Origin: Roseibium sp. TrichSKD4
GTDB taxonomy: Bacteria; Pseudomonadota; Alphaproteobacteria; Rhizobiales; Stappiaceae
Direction of reading: 5' to 3'
Assembly: GCF_000148725.1 (NCBI RefSeq)
Contig: NZ_GL476313.1
Span: forward strand, 1 to 64,000
DNA length: 64,000 nt
A program made the position numbers and the translations under genes. The notes under the pieces were generated by a model that was not told where the DNA came from, searched no databases, and saw only the letters and a program-made list of their open reading frames with translations. Of the stretch, positions 16,701-25,283 are shown piece by piece (the first letter of the stretch is position 1; the number at the start of each line of letters is the position of its first letter).

Positions 16701-19099
16701 TGACGCCCTCGTTCATTGAGGGACAAGACACTCCGGGTGGAAAAGGCCACAAAACCGGCTGCGATCAAGAGAGCACCGGCATAGACCAGTGGGTTTCGCG
16801 AAAGCCAACCGGCAATCACCAACCGCCAGTTTGTTACCGAATAAGGTTGTGTAACTACGTAACGGCTCGGTGGAACCGAAGTCACCTCAATGGTATCGGC
16901 AACCATATCGTAGCGCGCTTCCTTACCCCGCAAGTGTCGCCAGCGATGCGGGCTAACAATATCCTGCATTGAAAGAGCGAGGATTGTCGCACTTGGAGAG
17001 GTGAAAACCGTCCAATAGGTGTTGTTTTCATCAGACGTGCTCCCTTGAGCAACGACCAGGACCGTATTGGCTCCCAATTCTGCCTCTTCTTCAGGCGCTG
17101 GCTCGACGGTAATGCTGCCAGTCAAGATTTCACTGAAATCTGTGATAGCCGCTGGTATTTTCCATTGGAAATCAACACGCTCCTGCCATTGACCCACCAA
17201 TTCATCATCAGAGGATCTTGGCAAACTCGATATAACAATCGGCTTGGGACCGTTGTTCACCGACGGTGTAGACCCAATCGACGCAGTGGTAATCGGCTCC
17301 TGATCACTGATTGACTGCAATGACACCATTCGCCTTTGAACCGGGCTATGGATGTTCACATACTGCGTGGTGTCGTGCAGTTGCTGCGGCTGAGACCAAG
17401 CCGTGCGTATACGCTCAGGAGCAAGCCCGATCCGCTTCATGGTGGAGATTGGCAAATCAGCATGTGAACCAAGAATGATTGCACCATCTTCATTCTTGTC
17501 GGGCCTGCCGAAGCTGATGCGCGCTGGAACTTCCCCTTCCGTATCCAGCGCCAGACGCACGGCAAGGGTTGCCGCAGCTGACATTAACCCAGGATCCGAA
17601 AACGGAATGTAGATCTTGCTTTCTTGCGAGTTGGCGCCGAGCTTCCCACCAGCCAGGCTAGCATTAAGTGATGGCAACGCCCGCAGCCGAGGCAAATCCG
17701 GAATCTTTACCGTTGTGTTGTCCAGAAGAAGAAAACGCGGCGGTGCATTCAGCAGCGCGAGTGTGTCGCAATCTTCGTCCTGTTGGTCGAACAGTTGCGT
17801 CGAGATCTCAATCGAGTTCATGCCGGGACGAAACTGTGCGAGCGACAGACGCATTTTTTTCTGCTCAAACACCTCGCCGCTTTCACGTGCAAGCGGCATA
17901 CCGGCAGCAATTTCGCCATTGACCCGAACCACGATCTGACTGTTTTCTGAAAGTTCTGGCGAATACCCCCCTGCCAAACTCAGTTCAATCGAACCTGTTT
18001 CGACCGGATAGAAGTCCTCTGGTAGGCGCAAATCAAAACTGGTTTGAAGCAGACGTCCGTTAAATTCAACGGTTTCCGCGCCGAGATCAGACAAAGATAT
18101 TTCCGCGCCAGACTTAACAGGTGCCTTAATGGCACGCGAAAGCGCTTGCTGTCCTTCATCTTTCGAACCGGCATTCAATACATCTTGTCCGTGGAGGATC
18201 TGTCGAACAAGGGCCTCAACGCTGTCCTTATCAGCGGTGTGCACTACTAGGGAAACACTGGTCCCATTTTCTGCGACGGCCAGCGTGCCTTCTTCAGGAA
18301 GAAGCGGCGCACCAAGAGCCGTCAATTCATCTGGGTTGCCAATGAAAAGGTCCAGCCCGCTGCCAGTTCCCGCAGATCCTACAACTTCAACAAAAGGGTA
18401 GGTGAACCCAGACTGCACTGCAACAGCCGACAAGATTCGAACCGCATCAGAGAGGTGCTGCGCGGACGGAGAAGCGCCCAACACAGCCCTCAGTCGAACC
18501 GCACCACGATGATCGGGAGCAAGAGCAGCAATATCCTGAAAGGAATTGATCCCGAGGTCGCCGCTTTCGAAGCGCAGACCCGTTCGTGATGAATCGATTT
18601 CACTCCAAAGCTCATAGGTCGCGGCAGTTTCGCAAGAAACACGGTGACGCTGATGCGTGTGAAGCCGAACCACGTTGTAACCCGGTTTAAACGCGCCCGC
18701 AGGCATATCAAATGCAATCAGTTGTTGTTTACCGAACGCTTCGATTGCCTGTTCATGAACAAGCTTGTTGTTCACCGTAACGCTCACCAAAGAGCCTTCG
18801 GGCATGACTGACACAGCAGACGTTAGAGCTGCTTCGAACGTGATGTTCTGCCCGGATTGAAATGCAGTCAAGTAAACCGGCCATTCCCTGAAATCCGCTT
18901 CACCTGTCAGTCGGAGATCTGTCGCCAGAGCAGGAAGGGGTCGGAAGTTCTCATCAGGCAATGCGACCGTTAAAATTTCGCTCGCTAATACCGGCTGACT
19001 GAAACACCCAAGGCACATCAAAACGCCGAGTGAATATTTCAATCGGGTCACCAATTTCCCGGGCGCGCGTGCGCCAGCGCGATGCTGTTGTTCTTTCAT
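16697..19099 (-). CDS. bcsB: Cellulose synthase periplasmic regulatory subunit BcsB
   Basis: An 800-residue protein with a signal peptide (about residues 15-38) and a large periplasmic region built of repeated carbohydrate-binding-like and flavodoxin-like domains. A single C-terminal membrane helix (NPLVYAGALLIAAGFVAF) packs against BcsA. A conserved BcsB element is the cysteine-containing HQRHRVSCETAATYELWSEID segment. The ATG at 19099 follows a GGAGAAAT ribosome site one base after the bcsA stop; an upstream in-frame start inside bcsA is rejected. BcsB guides the nascent glucan from the BcsA channel through the periplasm. Confidence 0.92.
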   Translation of the reverse strand: MKEQQHRAGARAPGKLVTRLKYSLGVLMCLGCFSQPVLASEILTVALPDENFRPLPALATDLRLTGEADFREWPVYLTAFQSGQNITFEAALTSAVSVMPEGSLVSVTVNNKLVHEQAIEAFGKQQLIAFDMPAGAFKPGYNVVRLHTHQRHRVSCETAATYELWSEIDSSRTGLRFESGDLGINSFQDIAALAPDHRGAVRLRAVLGASPSAQHLSDAVRILSAVAVQSGFTYPFVEVVGSAGTGSGLDLFIGNPDELTALGAPLLPEEGTLAVAENGTSVSLVVHTADKDSVEALVRQILHGQDVLNAGSKDEGQQALSRAIKAPVKSGAEISLSDLGAETVEFNGRLLQTSFDLRLPEDFYPVETGSIELSLAGGYSPELSENSQIVVRVNGEIAAGMPLARESGEVFEQKKMRLSLAQFRPGMNSIEISTQLFDQQDEDCDTLALLNAPPRFLLLDNTTVKIPDLPRLRALPSLNASLAGGKLGANSQESKIYIPFSDPGLMSAAATLAVRLALDTEGEVPARISFGRPDKNEDGAIILGSHADLPISTMKRIGLAPERIRTAWSQPQQLHDTTQYVNIHSPVQRRMVSLQSISDQEPITTASIGSTPSVNNGPKPIVISSLPRSSDDELVGQWQERVDFQWKIPAAITDFSEILTGSITVEPAPEEEAELGANTVLVVAQGSTSDENNTYWTVFTSPSATILALSMQDIVSPHRWRHLRGKEARYDMVADTIEVTSVPPSRYVVTQPYSVTNWRLVIAGWLSRNPLVYAGALLIAAGFVAFSTRSVLSLNERGRQ

Positions 19100-19100
19100 T

Positions 19101-21347
19101 TTATTTCTCCAGCACCTGAACCATGGCTCCTGCTGGAGCACCACTGGAGGCGATCACAGGGCCTTCATCGGCTGCAGGAGTACCGTGAGACGCCATCCGG
19201 TCCTTCCAGGCAATCATGAGAGCCCTGCGGATTTGCCGCGTGGACATGGAGGCAAAATGAGCTGTCCCTCCAAGAATACCTTTCCCGTAGCGGCGGTCGG
19301 TCCAAAAGGTAGACAGCGGGTCGGCCCGGCCATACATGAGCTCAGCAATCAGCTTGTAGTGCACAACTGACATGGCACAGAACTGCACGCCAAACCCGAC
19401 CCGAGCGCCTGACGTAATCGAACGCCTGACGATGATTGGAACGTTGCCTGGCGTCTTTTCATCGTCAATCGGATAGATCGTCAGATTACCAAGAGCTTGA
19501 CCTTCGAAACGTGGCGGCGTGGCAATAGATTCCTTAAAGGCAAGGCCAGCCCCTTCAGTCGACGCATCGAAAATGTCGACGGGATAATGGTTCCCACACA
19601 GCTCCAGAGATCCAGACCGGCGCACTTCCAACCGCTGCGTTCTACGGCGTTCGGACTTTTCCGTTACACACCCGAGCGCACCTGCAGCCAGAACCAGATT
19701 GGCCGAATTCCAGATCAAAACGACGATCAGCAGATCCTTGTCGACGGTCTGGTCAAAGTAACGCCAGCAGCCATAGAACATCGCCAAAACAAGGATGCCG
19801 AAAAATACAAAGTATGGCCCGGCAAGCGAAGACACAAAATCACGCTCGGTCGTTAACCCCTTCTCCGTCACATTAAACTTCGGTTTCTTCGGGTTCGTCA
19901 CCACGGAAAGGATAGCCGGCGCCAAATAGAAGGACTGGATGTACTCATAGAGTTCCGAAACCCATGGCCAACGCACCTTACCGAATAGGTAGTTCTGCAT
20001 AATCATATTCGCGAACAGGTAGGTGACCGCGTAAGCCAGAAACTCTTGCCCGTTTGCCACGAAGATCTTCAGGTCAAAGAAGATGTAGAGAAGCGGCGCT
20101 ACGAGAAACACAAGGCGCGGGAAAGGAAAGGCCCAAAACAAAGCCGATGACAGGTAGCAAATCCGTTGCGCAAAGCTCAAACCGCGCTTGAACAGCGGGT
20201 TTTTCATCAACAGGATCTGCATCATGCCCTGACACCAACGAGACCTTTGACCAATGAAGCTGGTGAAGGTTTCTGGCTGAAGGCCGGCAATCATGGGTTT
20301 GTCGACATAGAGACTGTTCCAGCCACTGGAATGAAGTTCCAGTGCTGTTTCACAATCCTCCGTGATTGAAACTCCGGAAAACCCGCCGGTTTGCGCAAGC
20401 GCTTCGCGTCTCAGGACCGCGGCCGAACCGCAAAAGAATGCAGCATTCCAGTAATCCAACCCTCGCTGAATGACAGAATAGAACATTTCGTTTTCCGAGG
20501 GCATGCGATGCCAGGTAGAAAGGTTCTTTTCAATCGGGTCCGGATTGAGAAAGAAGTGCGGTGTCTGCACCAAAAACAGTTTCGGGTCTTGAACAAAGTG
20601 GCCAACTGTTTCTCTCAAAAACTCACGTGTCGGCGCATGGTCCGCATCAAAAACCACGACCAAGTCGCCTGATGAATACTGTAGCCCGTTGTTAAGGTTA
20701 CCTGCCTTTGCCGATAGGTTTCTGGAACGGGTCAGATAAGTCGCCCCCATCTCGGCACACAGCTTTTGGAGCTTACGCCTCCGATCACGAGCCTCTTCAG
20801 CCTTTGCAGGATCCGAATCCATGCATTTTTGATCCGTCCCGCCATCATCCAGCAGGTAAACCGTGCGTTTGTGTTCCGGATAATCGAGACCGATTGCAGC
20901 TGCGACCGTCGACATGAGAATGCCGATCTCTTCATTATATGTCGGAATGAAGATGTCGACTGTTGGCAGCTCTTCATCGCTCAATTGCGGGGCACGCGCA
21001 CGTTCGAGCGGCCGCACCACTACGAACAGGCTGATGAACAGCATGCCGATGCAGAACAATTCGGCGCTCAGCAACACAATTCCAGGAATAAAATCAGCCA
21101 AATCGTGCACCGAAGGAAGCGTGTAGAAGGTCCGCCAGTATAGATACCGCAGCACCAAAATGGTCCCGACACTCATCATCAAGGGCCGTTGGATTGACGA
21201 CGGGGCCAACCACCAGATCGCGACCATCGCAAAAAGTAAGCAAACCCCGATTACCAGCTGGGATGTTGTCCCGACAGGTAATGCCACCACCGCTACCAGA
21301 ATGGCAGCCGAGAGTAACCAACCGAGGATTTTGAGTACTTGAACCAT
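19101..21347 (-). CDS. bcsA: Cellulose synthase catalytic subunit BcsA (UDP-forming)
   Basis: A 748-residue family-2 glycosyltransferase with membrane helices on both sides of the catalytic domain. Visible motifs are DDGG (167-170), DAD (234-236), the catalytic-base TED (329-331) and QRSRW (367-371). A C-terminal PilZ domain carries the cyclic-di-GMP motifs RRTQR (568-572) and DASTEG (594-599). It should polymerise UDP-glucose into beta-1,4-glucan and thread it through the membrane, activated by c-di-GMP. The ATG at 21347 is preferred over an upstream TTG. It is the first gene of the operon, and an AT-rich leader followed by an IS630 element lies upstream. Confidence 0.96.
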   Translation of the reverse strand: MVQVLKILGWLLSAAILVAVVALPVGTTSQLVIGVCLLFAMVAIWWLAPSSIQRPLMMSVGTILVLRYLYWRTFYTLPSVHDLADFIPGIVLLSAELFCIGMLFISLFVVVRPLERARAPQLSDEELPTVDIFIPTYNEEIGILMSTVAAAIGLDYPEHKRTVYLLDDGGTDQKCMDSDPAKAEEARDRRRKLQKLCAEMGATYLTRSRNLSAKAGNLNNGLQYSSGDLVVVFDADHAPTREFLRETVGHFVQDPKLFLVQTPHFFLNPDPIEKNLSTWHRMPSENEMFYSVIQRGLDYWNAAFFCGSAAVLRREALAQTGGFSGVSITEDCETALELHSSGWNSLYVDKPMIAGLQPETFTSFIGQRSRWCQGMMQILLMKNPLFKRGLSFAQRICYLSSALFWAFPFPRLVFLVAPLLYIFFDLKIFVANGQEFLAYAVTYLFANMIMQNYLFGKVRWPWVSELYEYIQSFYLAPAILSVVTNPKKPKFNVTEKGLTTERDFVSSLAGPYFVFFGILVLAMFYGCWRYFDQTVDKDLLIVVLIWNSANLVLAAGALGCVTEKSERRRTQRLEVRRSGSLELCGNHYPVDIFDASTEGAGLAFKESIATPPRFEGQALGNLTIYPIDDEKTPGNVPIIVRRSITSGARVGFGVQFCAMSVVHYKLIAELMYGRADPLSTFWTDRRYGKGILGGTAHFASMSTRQIRRALMIAWKDRMASHGTPAADEGPVIASSGAPAGAMVQVLEK

Positions 21348-21700
21348 GGATACGCGCCCTGAAATCGGCAAACTGAGTTAACGCATCCTTGCAACAAATA
21401 TTAAAAATTGACCCAATATTATTGGTTAGCAAAAAGTAAATTACGTAGTTTAAGTACCTTTATTTATTAATATTCAATCTTAAGTTGTATTTTATTATTT
21501 ATACATTCCGCAGATGAATATCGGTTTTATGAGTTAAAACACCTGACGACATATTTTTCGCAGACACGAAGGCAACTTATTCTACAAATTACTTCTATTT
21601 TTAAAGTATATTCAAAAAAATAGATTTTTCTCACCGCAATTTCTGGCATTGAAAAAGAATAGCTTCTTTGCATACAGGGAAAGTGCGCTCAAATGATTGG
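21348..21700. promoter_or_regulatory. AT-rich leader of the bcs operon
   Basis: About 350 bp contain no convincing gene and are far more AT-rich than the surroundings. The stretch includes the perfect 6-1-6 inverted repeat CCAATATTATTGG (21413-21425), about 65 bp upstream of the bcsA ATG, which could bind a regulator. No clear -35/-10 pair was identified on the minus strand. The IS630 element starts at its far end and may have replaced more distal control sequences. Confidence 0.4.
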
Positions 21701-21719
21701 TCATACCAACCGTCAAAAT

Positions 21720-22289
21720 TCAGAACCGATGGGCCCAATCTCGCATTCCGATGGACATGATGGTCCATGGTTGTTCAATTAACCTGTTCCATGCGCGGCA
21801 ACAGATATCGATGATTTGTTCGTAGGATTTGAAGACCCGGTTTGACAGCCAGTTATCCCTGATGAACTGCCATAGGTTCTCGACCGGGTTCAATTCGGGA
21901 GACCTCGGTGGCAATGGGAGAAGGGTAATGTTGTTGGGAATGTCGAGTTTGCCAGATGTGTGCCAGCCAGCCTGGTCAAGGATGACAACGGCGTGGGCTC
22001 CCGGAGCGACTTGCGACGAGATTTCCTGAAGATGCATTTGCATGGCCATGATGTTGCACTTGGGAAGGACGAGCGCAGCACCGACACCCCGTTCCGGGCA
22101 GATGGCCCCAAATATCCATGCTGACTTTGTCCGCTGATCCTTGGGGGCCCGCGGCCTTGTCCCGCGTTTTGCCCATCGCCTTGTGATCTTGGTCTTTTGA
22201 CCCACACGCGCCTCGTCCTGAAACCAAACCTCTATCGGGGTGCCGCTTTCAAGCTGATTGCCGATTTCCGCCAGTTCGGCTGGGAAGCT
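21720..22289 (-). CDS. IS630-family transposase, C-terminal frame (DDE catalytic part)
   Basis: This is the catalytic half of the transposase. Reading from the A6 run in the -1 frame restores the sequence KKSFPAELAEIG, then WFQDEARVGQK (first Asp), ILDQAGWH (second Asp) and SPELNPVENLW (Glu), the DDE triad of IS630. A GTG at 22205 could start a free protein, but that would omit the first aspartate at about 22222. Entry by frameshifting from the upstream frame is thus the functional reading. The element may be active, since no stop or deletion interrupts either frame. Confidence 0.78.
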   Translation of the reverse strand, partial: SFPAELAEIGNQLESGTPIEVWFQDEARVGQKTKITRRWAKRGTRPRAPKDQRTKSAWIFGAICPERGVGAALVLPKCNIMAMQMHLQEISSQVAPGAHAVVILDQAGWHTSGKLDIPNNITLLPLPPRSPELNPVENLWQFIRDNWLSNRVFKSYEQIIDICCRAWNRLIEQPWTIMSIGMRDWAHRF

Positions 22290-22780
22290 TTTTTAAAATC
22301 CTCGACGGCAAACTCGTTTTGCGCCGGATGCTGCGGCCGGGCCGTCAGACGCCGATAACCCGCATTCTTCAGCTCCCGCGATACGGTACGCTCGTCAACG
22401 ACAATGCCAAATTCAGACAGGATCCACGCAGCGAGATCCTTCAAGCGCCAACGTACCACTGCATCCACCGATGGATACGGGCCTCGTTCGACAATCTCGA
22501 TCAACGCACGACGCTGCTGCTCGTCAAGTTTTGAGGGGCGACCTGACTTGGGCGTATCCTTCAGACCATTGGGACCAGAAGCATTGAAACGCAGCACCCA
22601 ATCGCGAATGATTTGGAGCGTCACTCCGCCAATATGAGCTGCGTCCGAACGGCTCCCCCCATCATAGATCACCGCCAATGACAAAAGGCGACGGGTCTGT
22701 TTGGCGTCCCGGCACACCCTCGCCAACCGGCGAAGGGTACAACCGTCAAAGTCATCTCGAAGCGGTATCGCGGCTCCCAT
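22232..22780 (-). CDS. IS630-family transposase, N-terminal frame (DNA-binding part)
   Basis: A 182-residue open frame with the paired helix-turn-helix domains of IS630 transposases (RRLLSLAVIYDGGSRSDAA, then a winged-helix linker TPKSGRPSKLDEQQRRAL and VRWRLKDLAAWI). The ATG at 22780 is preferred to an upstream start that would run into the terminal repeat. Beyond an A6 run at 22294-22289 this frame leaves the conserved sequence and ends at 22232. The DDE catalytic part lies in the -1 frame. Full-length transposase therefore needs slippage at the A6 run. Confidence 0.8.
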   Translation of the reverse strand: MGAAIPLRDDFDGCTLRRLARVCRDAKQTRRLLSLAVIYDGGSRSDAAHIGGVTLQIIRDWVLRFNASGPNGLKDTPKSGRPSKLDEQQRRALIEIVERGPYPSVDAVVRWRLKDLAAWILSEFGIVVDERTVSRELKNAGYRRLTARPQHPAQNEFAVEDFKKASQPNWRKSAISLKAAPR

Positions 22781-22874
22781 GGCAAACTCCCATCGTTTGC
22801 CATCTGGAATCATATTCGCAACAAAACCGGAAGCCCAAATATGAGTCACTTCATCTGACGTTTGGTATCAGGGG

Positions 22875-23765
22875 TTACTGGAAGAGAACGCTCAATAGTT
22901 CCTGAAACTTATATGCTGGGCCAGAGAGCCCCCGATCCTCGCTCGCCACAAGGCAGAGACTGCAAGTCCCGACATCACGCTGGTCCATTGAAATCCGCTT
23001 ATAACCGGCGAGTTGCAAAGGTTGGTCGCGCTGTTCTGCAATGACGAGACACCCTACAAGCGGCAGATGCGCATGCTCCAGATGCTCCAGGACATCCGGG
23101 CCGCAATAATTTCGCTGCGCATCTACGCGGAACCGTTCGGACGCTGCCAATATTCGTGTGGTCACTTCTGTGCCCGCAGGCGGCAGCGCAATCCGCATGT
23201 TTTGTAGTTCATAGACCTTGAGAGCCTCAGAACGCCCAAGCCCAATTCCGTTCGGAACAAACGCACTCACTTCAAGATCCAGTGCGTGGAGGACGTTCAT
23301 TCCTCTCCGCAAAACCGGATTGACGAACAGCGCAAGGTCGAGACTTCCGTCCCTCAATTTCTCAAACAACACGCTCTGATGAATATGCTCGATCTCAACG
23401 TCAACATTGTTGTTGTCGCGCTGGAACTCACTGATCAAACGATAGAGCGAGCCACAATGAATATCCTGCGACAAGCCCAGCTTCACACTCCCGATACTCA
23501 GCCCGCGGATATTGTTGATCTGGTTTCGAACTCTTGCAAACCCGGACAACTGACTGAGAGCATAAGCATAAAAAATCTCGCCTTCCGGGGATAATCGCAC
23601 ACCACGGGTCAAACGCTCAAAAAGCTGAATATCCAGATCCAGCTCCAACGCCTGGATATGCCGGTTCAAGGCGGACGGGGAAATCGCCAATGTTTCGGCT
23701 GCCCCCCGAATAGAGCCCGTTTCCACGATTGCCTTTACATATCGAAAGCTTTGCAGATGCCGCAT
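22875..23765 (-). CDS. LysR-family transcriptional regulator
   Basis: A 296-residue LysR protein. The N-terminal winged helix is clear (SIRGAAETLAISPSALNRHI, residues 17-36), followed by a linker helix and a periplasmic-binding-protein-like effector domain. The ATG giving MRHLQSF is chosen; seven extra upstream residues are possible. It is divergent from the urea transporter operon with about 180 bp between, so it is a candidate regulator of urt/ure expression. Its stop codon is only four bases from the IS630 repeat, but the protein has normal length and ending. Effector unknown. Confidence 0.88.
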   Translation of the reverse strand: MRHLQSFRYVKAIVETGSIRGAAETLAISPSALNRHIQALELDLDIQLFERLTRGVRLSPEGEIFYAYALSQLSGFARVRNQINNIRGLSIGSVKLGLSQDIHCGSLYRLISEFQRDNNNVDVEIEHIHQSVLFEKLRDGSLDLALFVNPVLRRGMNVLHALDLEVSAFVPNGIGLGRSEALKVYELQNMRIALPPAGTEVTTRILAASERFRVDAQRNYCGPDVLEHLEHAHLPLVGCLVIAEQRDQPLQLAGYKRISMDQRDVGTCSLCLVASEDRGLSGPAYKFQELLSVLFQ

Positions 23766-23946
23766 GGTTTTCGCGCCTTTTCTCAAAGCTTACCTATCAA
23801 GCGGTGCAAAAAACGCAACAGTTCGGTGATAACATTGCAGCAGACTGCACCGCATTTATCAGATTACCTCTCCCTCAGTCTTCCCAAGACCGCCACTGGA
23901 CGGCCCCGCCGTTCCATTCCGCGACTTCAAGCCCGAGGGTTAAACC
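23766..23946. promoter_or_regulatory. Divergent control region between LysR gene and urtA
   Basis: This 181-bp intergenic region must hold both promoters. It contains a perfect 8-bp inverted repeat, GCGGTGCA (23801-23808) and TGCACCGC (23846-23853), separated by 37 bp. That arrangement suits LysR tetramer binding or DNA looping. No sigma-54 -24/-12 pair (TGGCAC-N5-TTGC) was found, so NtrC/RpoN control of urea uptake is not supported here. Confidence 0.4.
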
Positions 23947-25212
23947 ATGAAAAAACTCGCACTTGCCACAGCACTTCTTGTGACCACAGGCATCACGTCA
24001 GCGTCTGCCGAAATCAAGGTGGGTGTGCTTCACTCACTGTCTGGCACCATGGCGATTTCCGAAACCACGCTGAAAGACACCATGCTGATGCTCATTGAAG
24101 AGCAGAACAAAAAGGGTGGTCTGCTGGATCAGGAACTCGTACCCGTGGTTGTAGACCCGGCCTCCGATTGGCCCCTCTTTGCTGAGAAAGCCCGCGAACT
24201 TCTTACCGTTCAGGACGTAGACGTCATTTTTGGAGCATGGACCTCAGTCTCTCGGAAATCCGTTCTTCCCGTGATCGAAGAGCTGAACGGCCTGATGTTC
24301 TACCCGGTTCAATATGAAGGTGAGGAAAGCTCCAAGAACGTCTTTTACACGGGAGCCGCTCCAAACCAGCAGGCAATCCCGGCAACAGACTACTTTCTCG
24401 AAGAATTGGGCGTTGAGAAATTCGCACTCCTGGGCACTGACTATGTCTACCCGCGCACAACCAACAAGATCCTCGAACAATATCTGAAGGACAAGGGCAT
24501 CGCGGCAGAGGACATCTTCGTCAACTATACGCCGTTCGGGCATTCGGATTGGTCTAAGATCGTGGCTGACGTGGTCGCGCTCGGGGCTGATGGCAAGAAA
24601 GTCGGCGTGATCTCGACGATCAACGGCGATGCGAATATCGGCTTTTACAAGGAACTTGCAGCGGCCGGCGTTTCAGCAAACGACATTCCGGTCGTCGCCT
24701 TCTCCGTTGGTGAAGAAGAGCTGTCTGGCCTCGACACCAGCAACCTTGTCGGCCACCTCGCCGCATGGAATTACTTCCAGTCTGCAGACACAGAGGCAAA
24801 TGCCGAATTCGTCAAAACCTGGAAGGCCCGTATGGGCGATGAGCGGGTCACTAACGACCCGATGGAAGCTCACTACATCGGGTTCAACATGTGGGTGAAT
24901 GCGGTGGAAAAGGCAGGCACCACCGATGTCGATGCCGTTCGAAACGCGATGTACGGTCAGGAGTTACCGAACCTCACAGGCGGAACCTCCATCATGCTGC
25001 CAAACCACCACCTGGCAAAACCGGTCTTGATTGGAGAAATTCAGGAAGACGGCCAGTTCGACATCATCAGTCAGACCGAAGAAGTTTCCGGTGACGCATG
25101 GACTGACTTCCTGCCTGAATCTGCAGTCTTGAAGTCGGATTGGCAGGAGCTCGGTTGCGGTATGTACAACATTGAAACCGCTTCCTGCATCCAGCTGACC
25201 TCCAATTACTAA
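23947..25212 (+). CDS. urtA: Urea ABC transporter substrate-binding protein UrtA
   Basis: A 421-residue periplasmic binding protein of the branched-chain amino acid/amide type. A Sec signal peptide (residues 1-22, KKLALATALLVTTGITSASA) precedes mature sequence beginning EIKVGVLHSLSGTMAISE, the hallmark of UrtA/AmiC-like proteins. The MFYPVQYEGEESSKNVFY segment is characteristic of urea/short-amide receptors. It is the first gene of a complete urtABCDE set directly followed by urease genes, which makes urea the near-certain ligand. A strong hairpin follows the stop. Confidence 0.95.
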   Translation: MKKLALATALLVTTGITSASAEIKVGVLHSLSGTMAISETTLKDTMLMLIEEQNKKGGLLDQELVPVVVDPASDWPLFAEKARELLTVQDVDVIFGAWTSVSRKSVLPVIEELNGLMFYPVQYEGEESSKNVFYTGAAPNQQAIPATDYFLEELGVEKFALLGTDYVYPRTTNKILEQYLKDKGIAAEDIFVNYTPFGHSDWSKIVADVVALGADGKKVGVISTINGDANIGFYKELAAAGVSANDIPVVAFSVGEEELSGLDTSNLVGHLAAWNYFQSADTEANAEFVKTWKARMGDERVTNDPMEAHYIGFNMWVNAVEKAGTTDVDAVRNAMYGQELPNLTGGTSIMLPNHHLAKPVLIGEIQEDGQFDIISQTEEVSGDAWTDFLPESAVLKSDWQELGCGMYNIETASCIQLTSNY

Positions 25213-25232
25213 GCTCACCCGACAAACGACTT

Positions 25233-25256
25233 CGGGGCCTCAATTGCGAGGCCCCG
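25233..25256 (+). terminator. Hairpin between urtA and urtB
   Basis: A perfect 9-bp GC-rich stem (CGGGGCCTC / GAGGCCCCG) with a 6-nt loop lies about 20 bases after the urtA stop and is followed by GTTACTCC rather than a T-tract. It probably stabilises or partially terminates the urtA message, raising binding-protein output relative to the permeases. Confidence 0.65.
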
Positions 25257-25283
25257 GTTACTCCCAAAAACAAGAAAGCTATC

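Larger units (their letters stand above)
21701..22870 (-). mobile_element. IS630-family insertion sequence
   Basis: The element is bounded by imperfect inverted repeats: 21701-21715 (TCATACCAACCGTCA) and 22856-22870, whose reverse complement is TGATACCAAACGTCA (13 of 15 identical). A TA dinucleotide occurs at the same place in both ends (21704-21705 and 22866-22867), which fits the TA target duplication of IS630. The mobile part would then be about 1160 bp. It carries a two-frame transposase on the minus strand. It sits between the bcsA leader and the 3' end of a LysR gene that it leaves intact. Confidence 0.8.
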
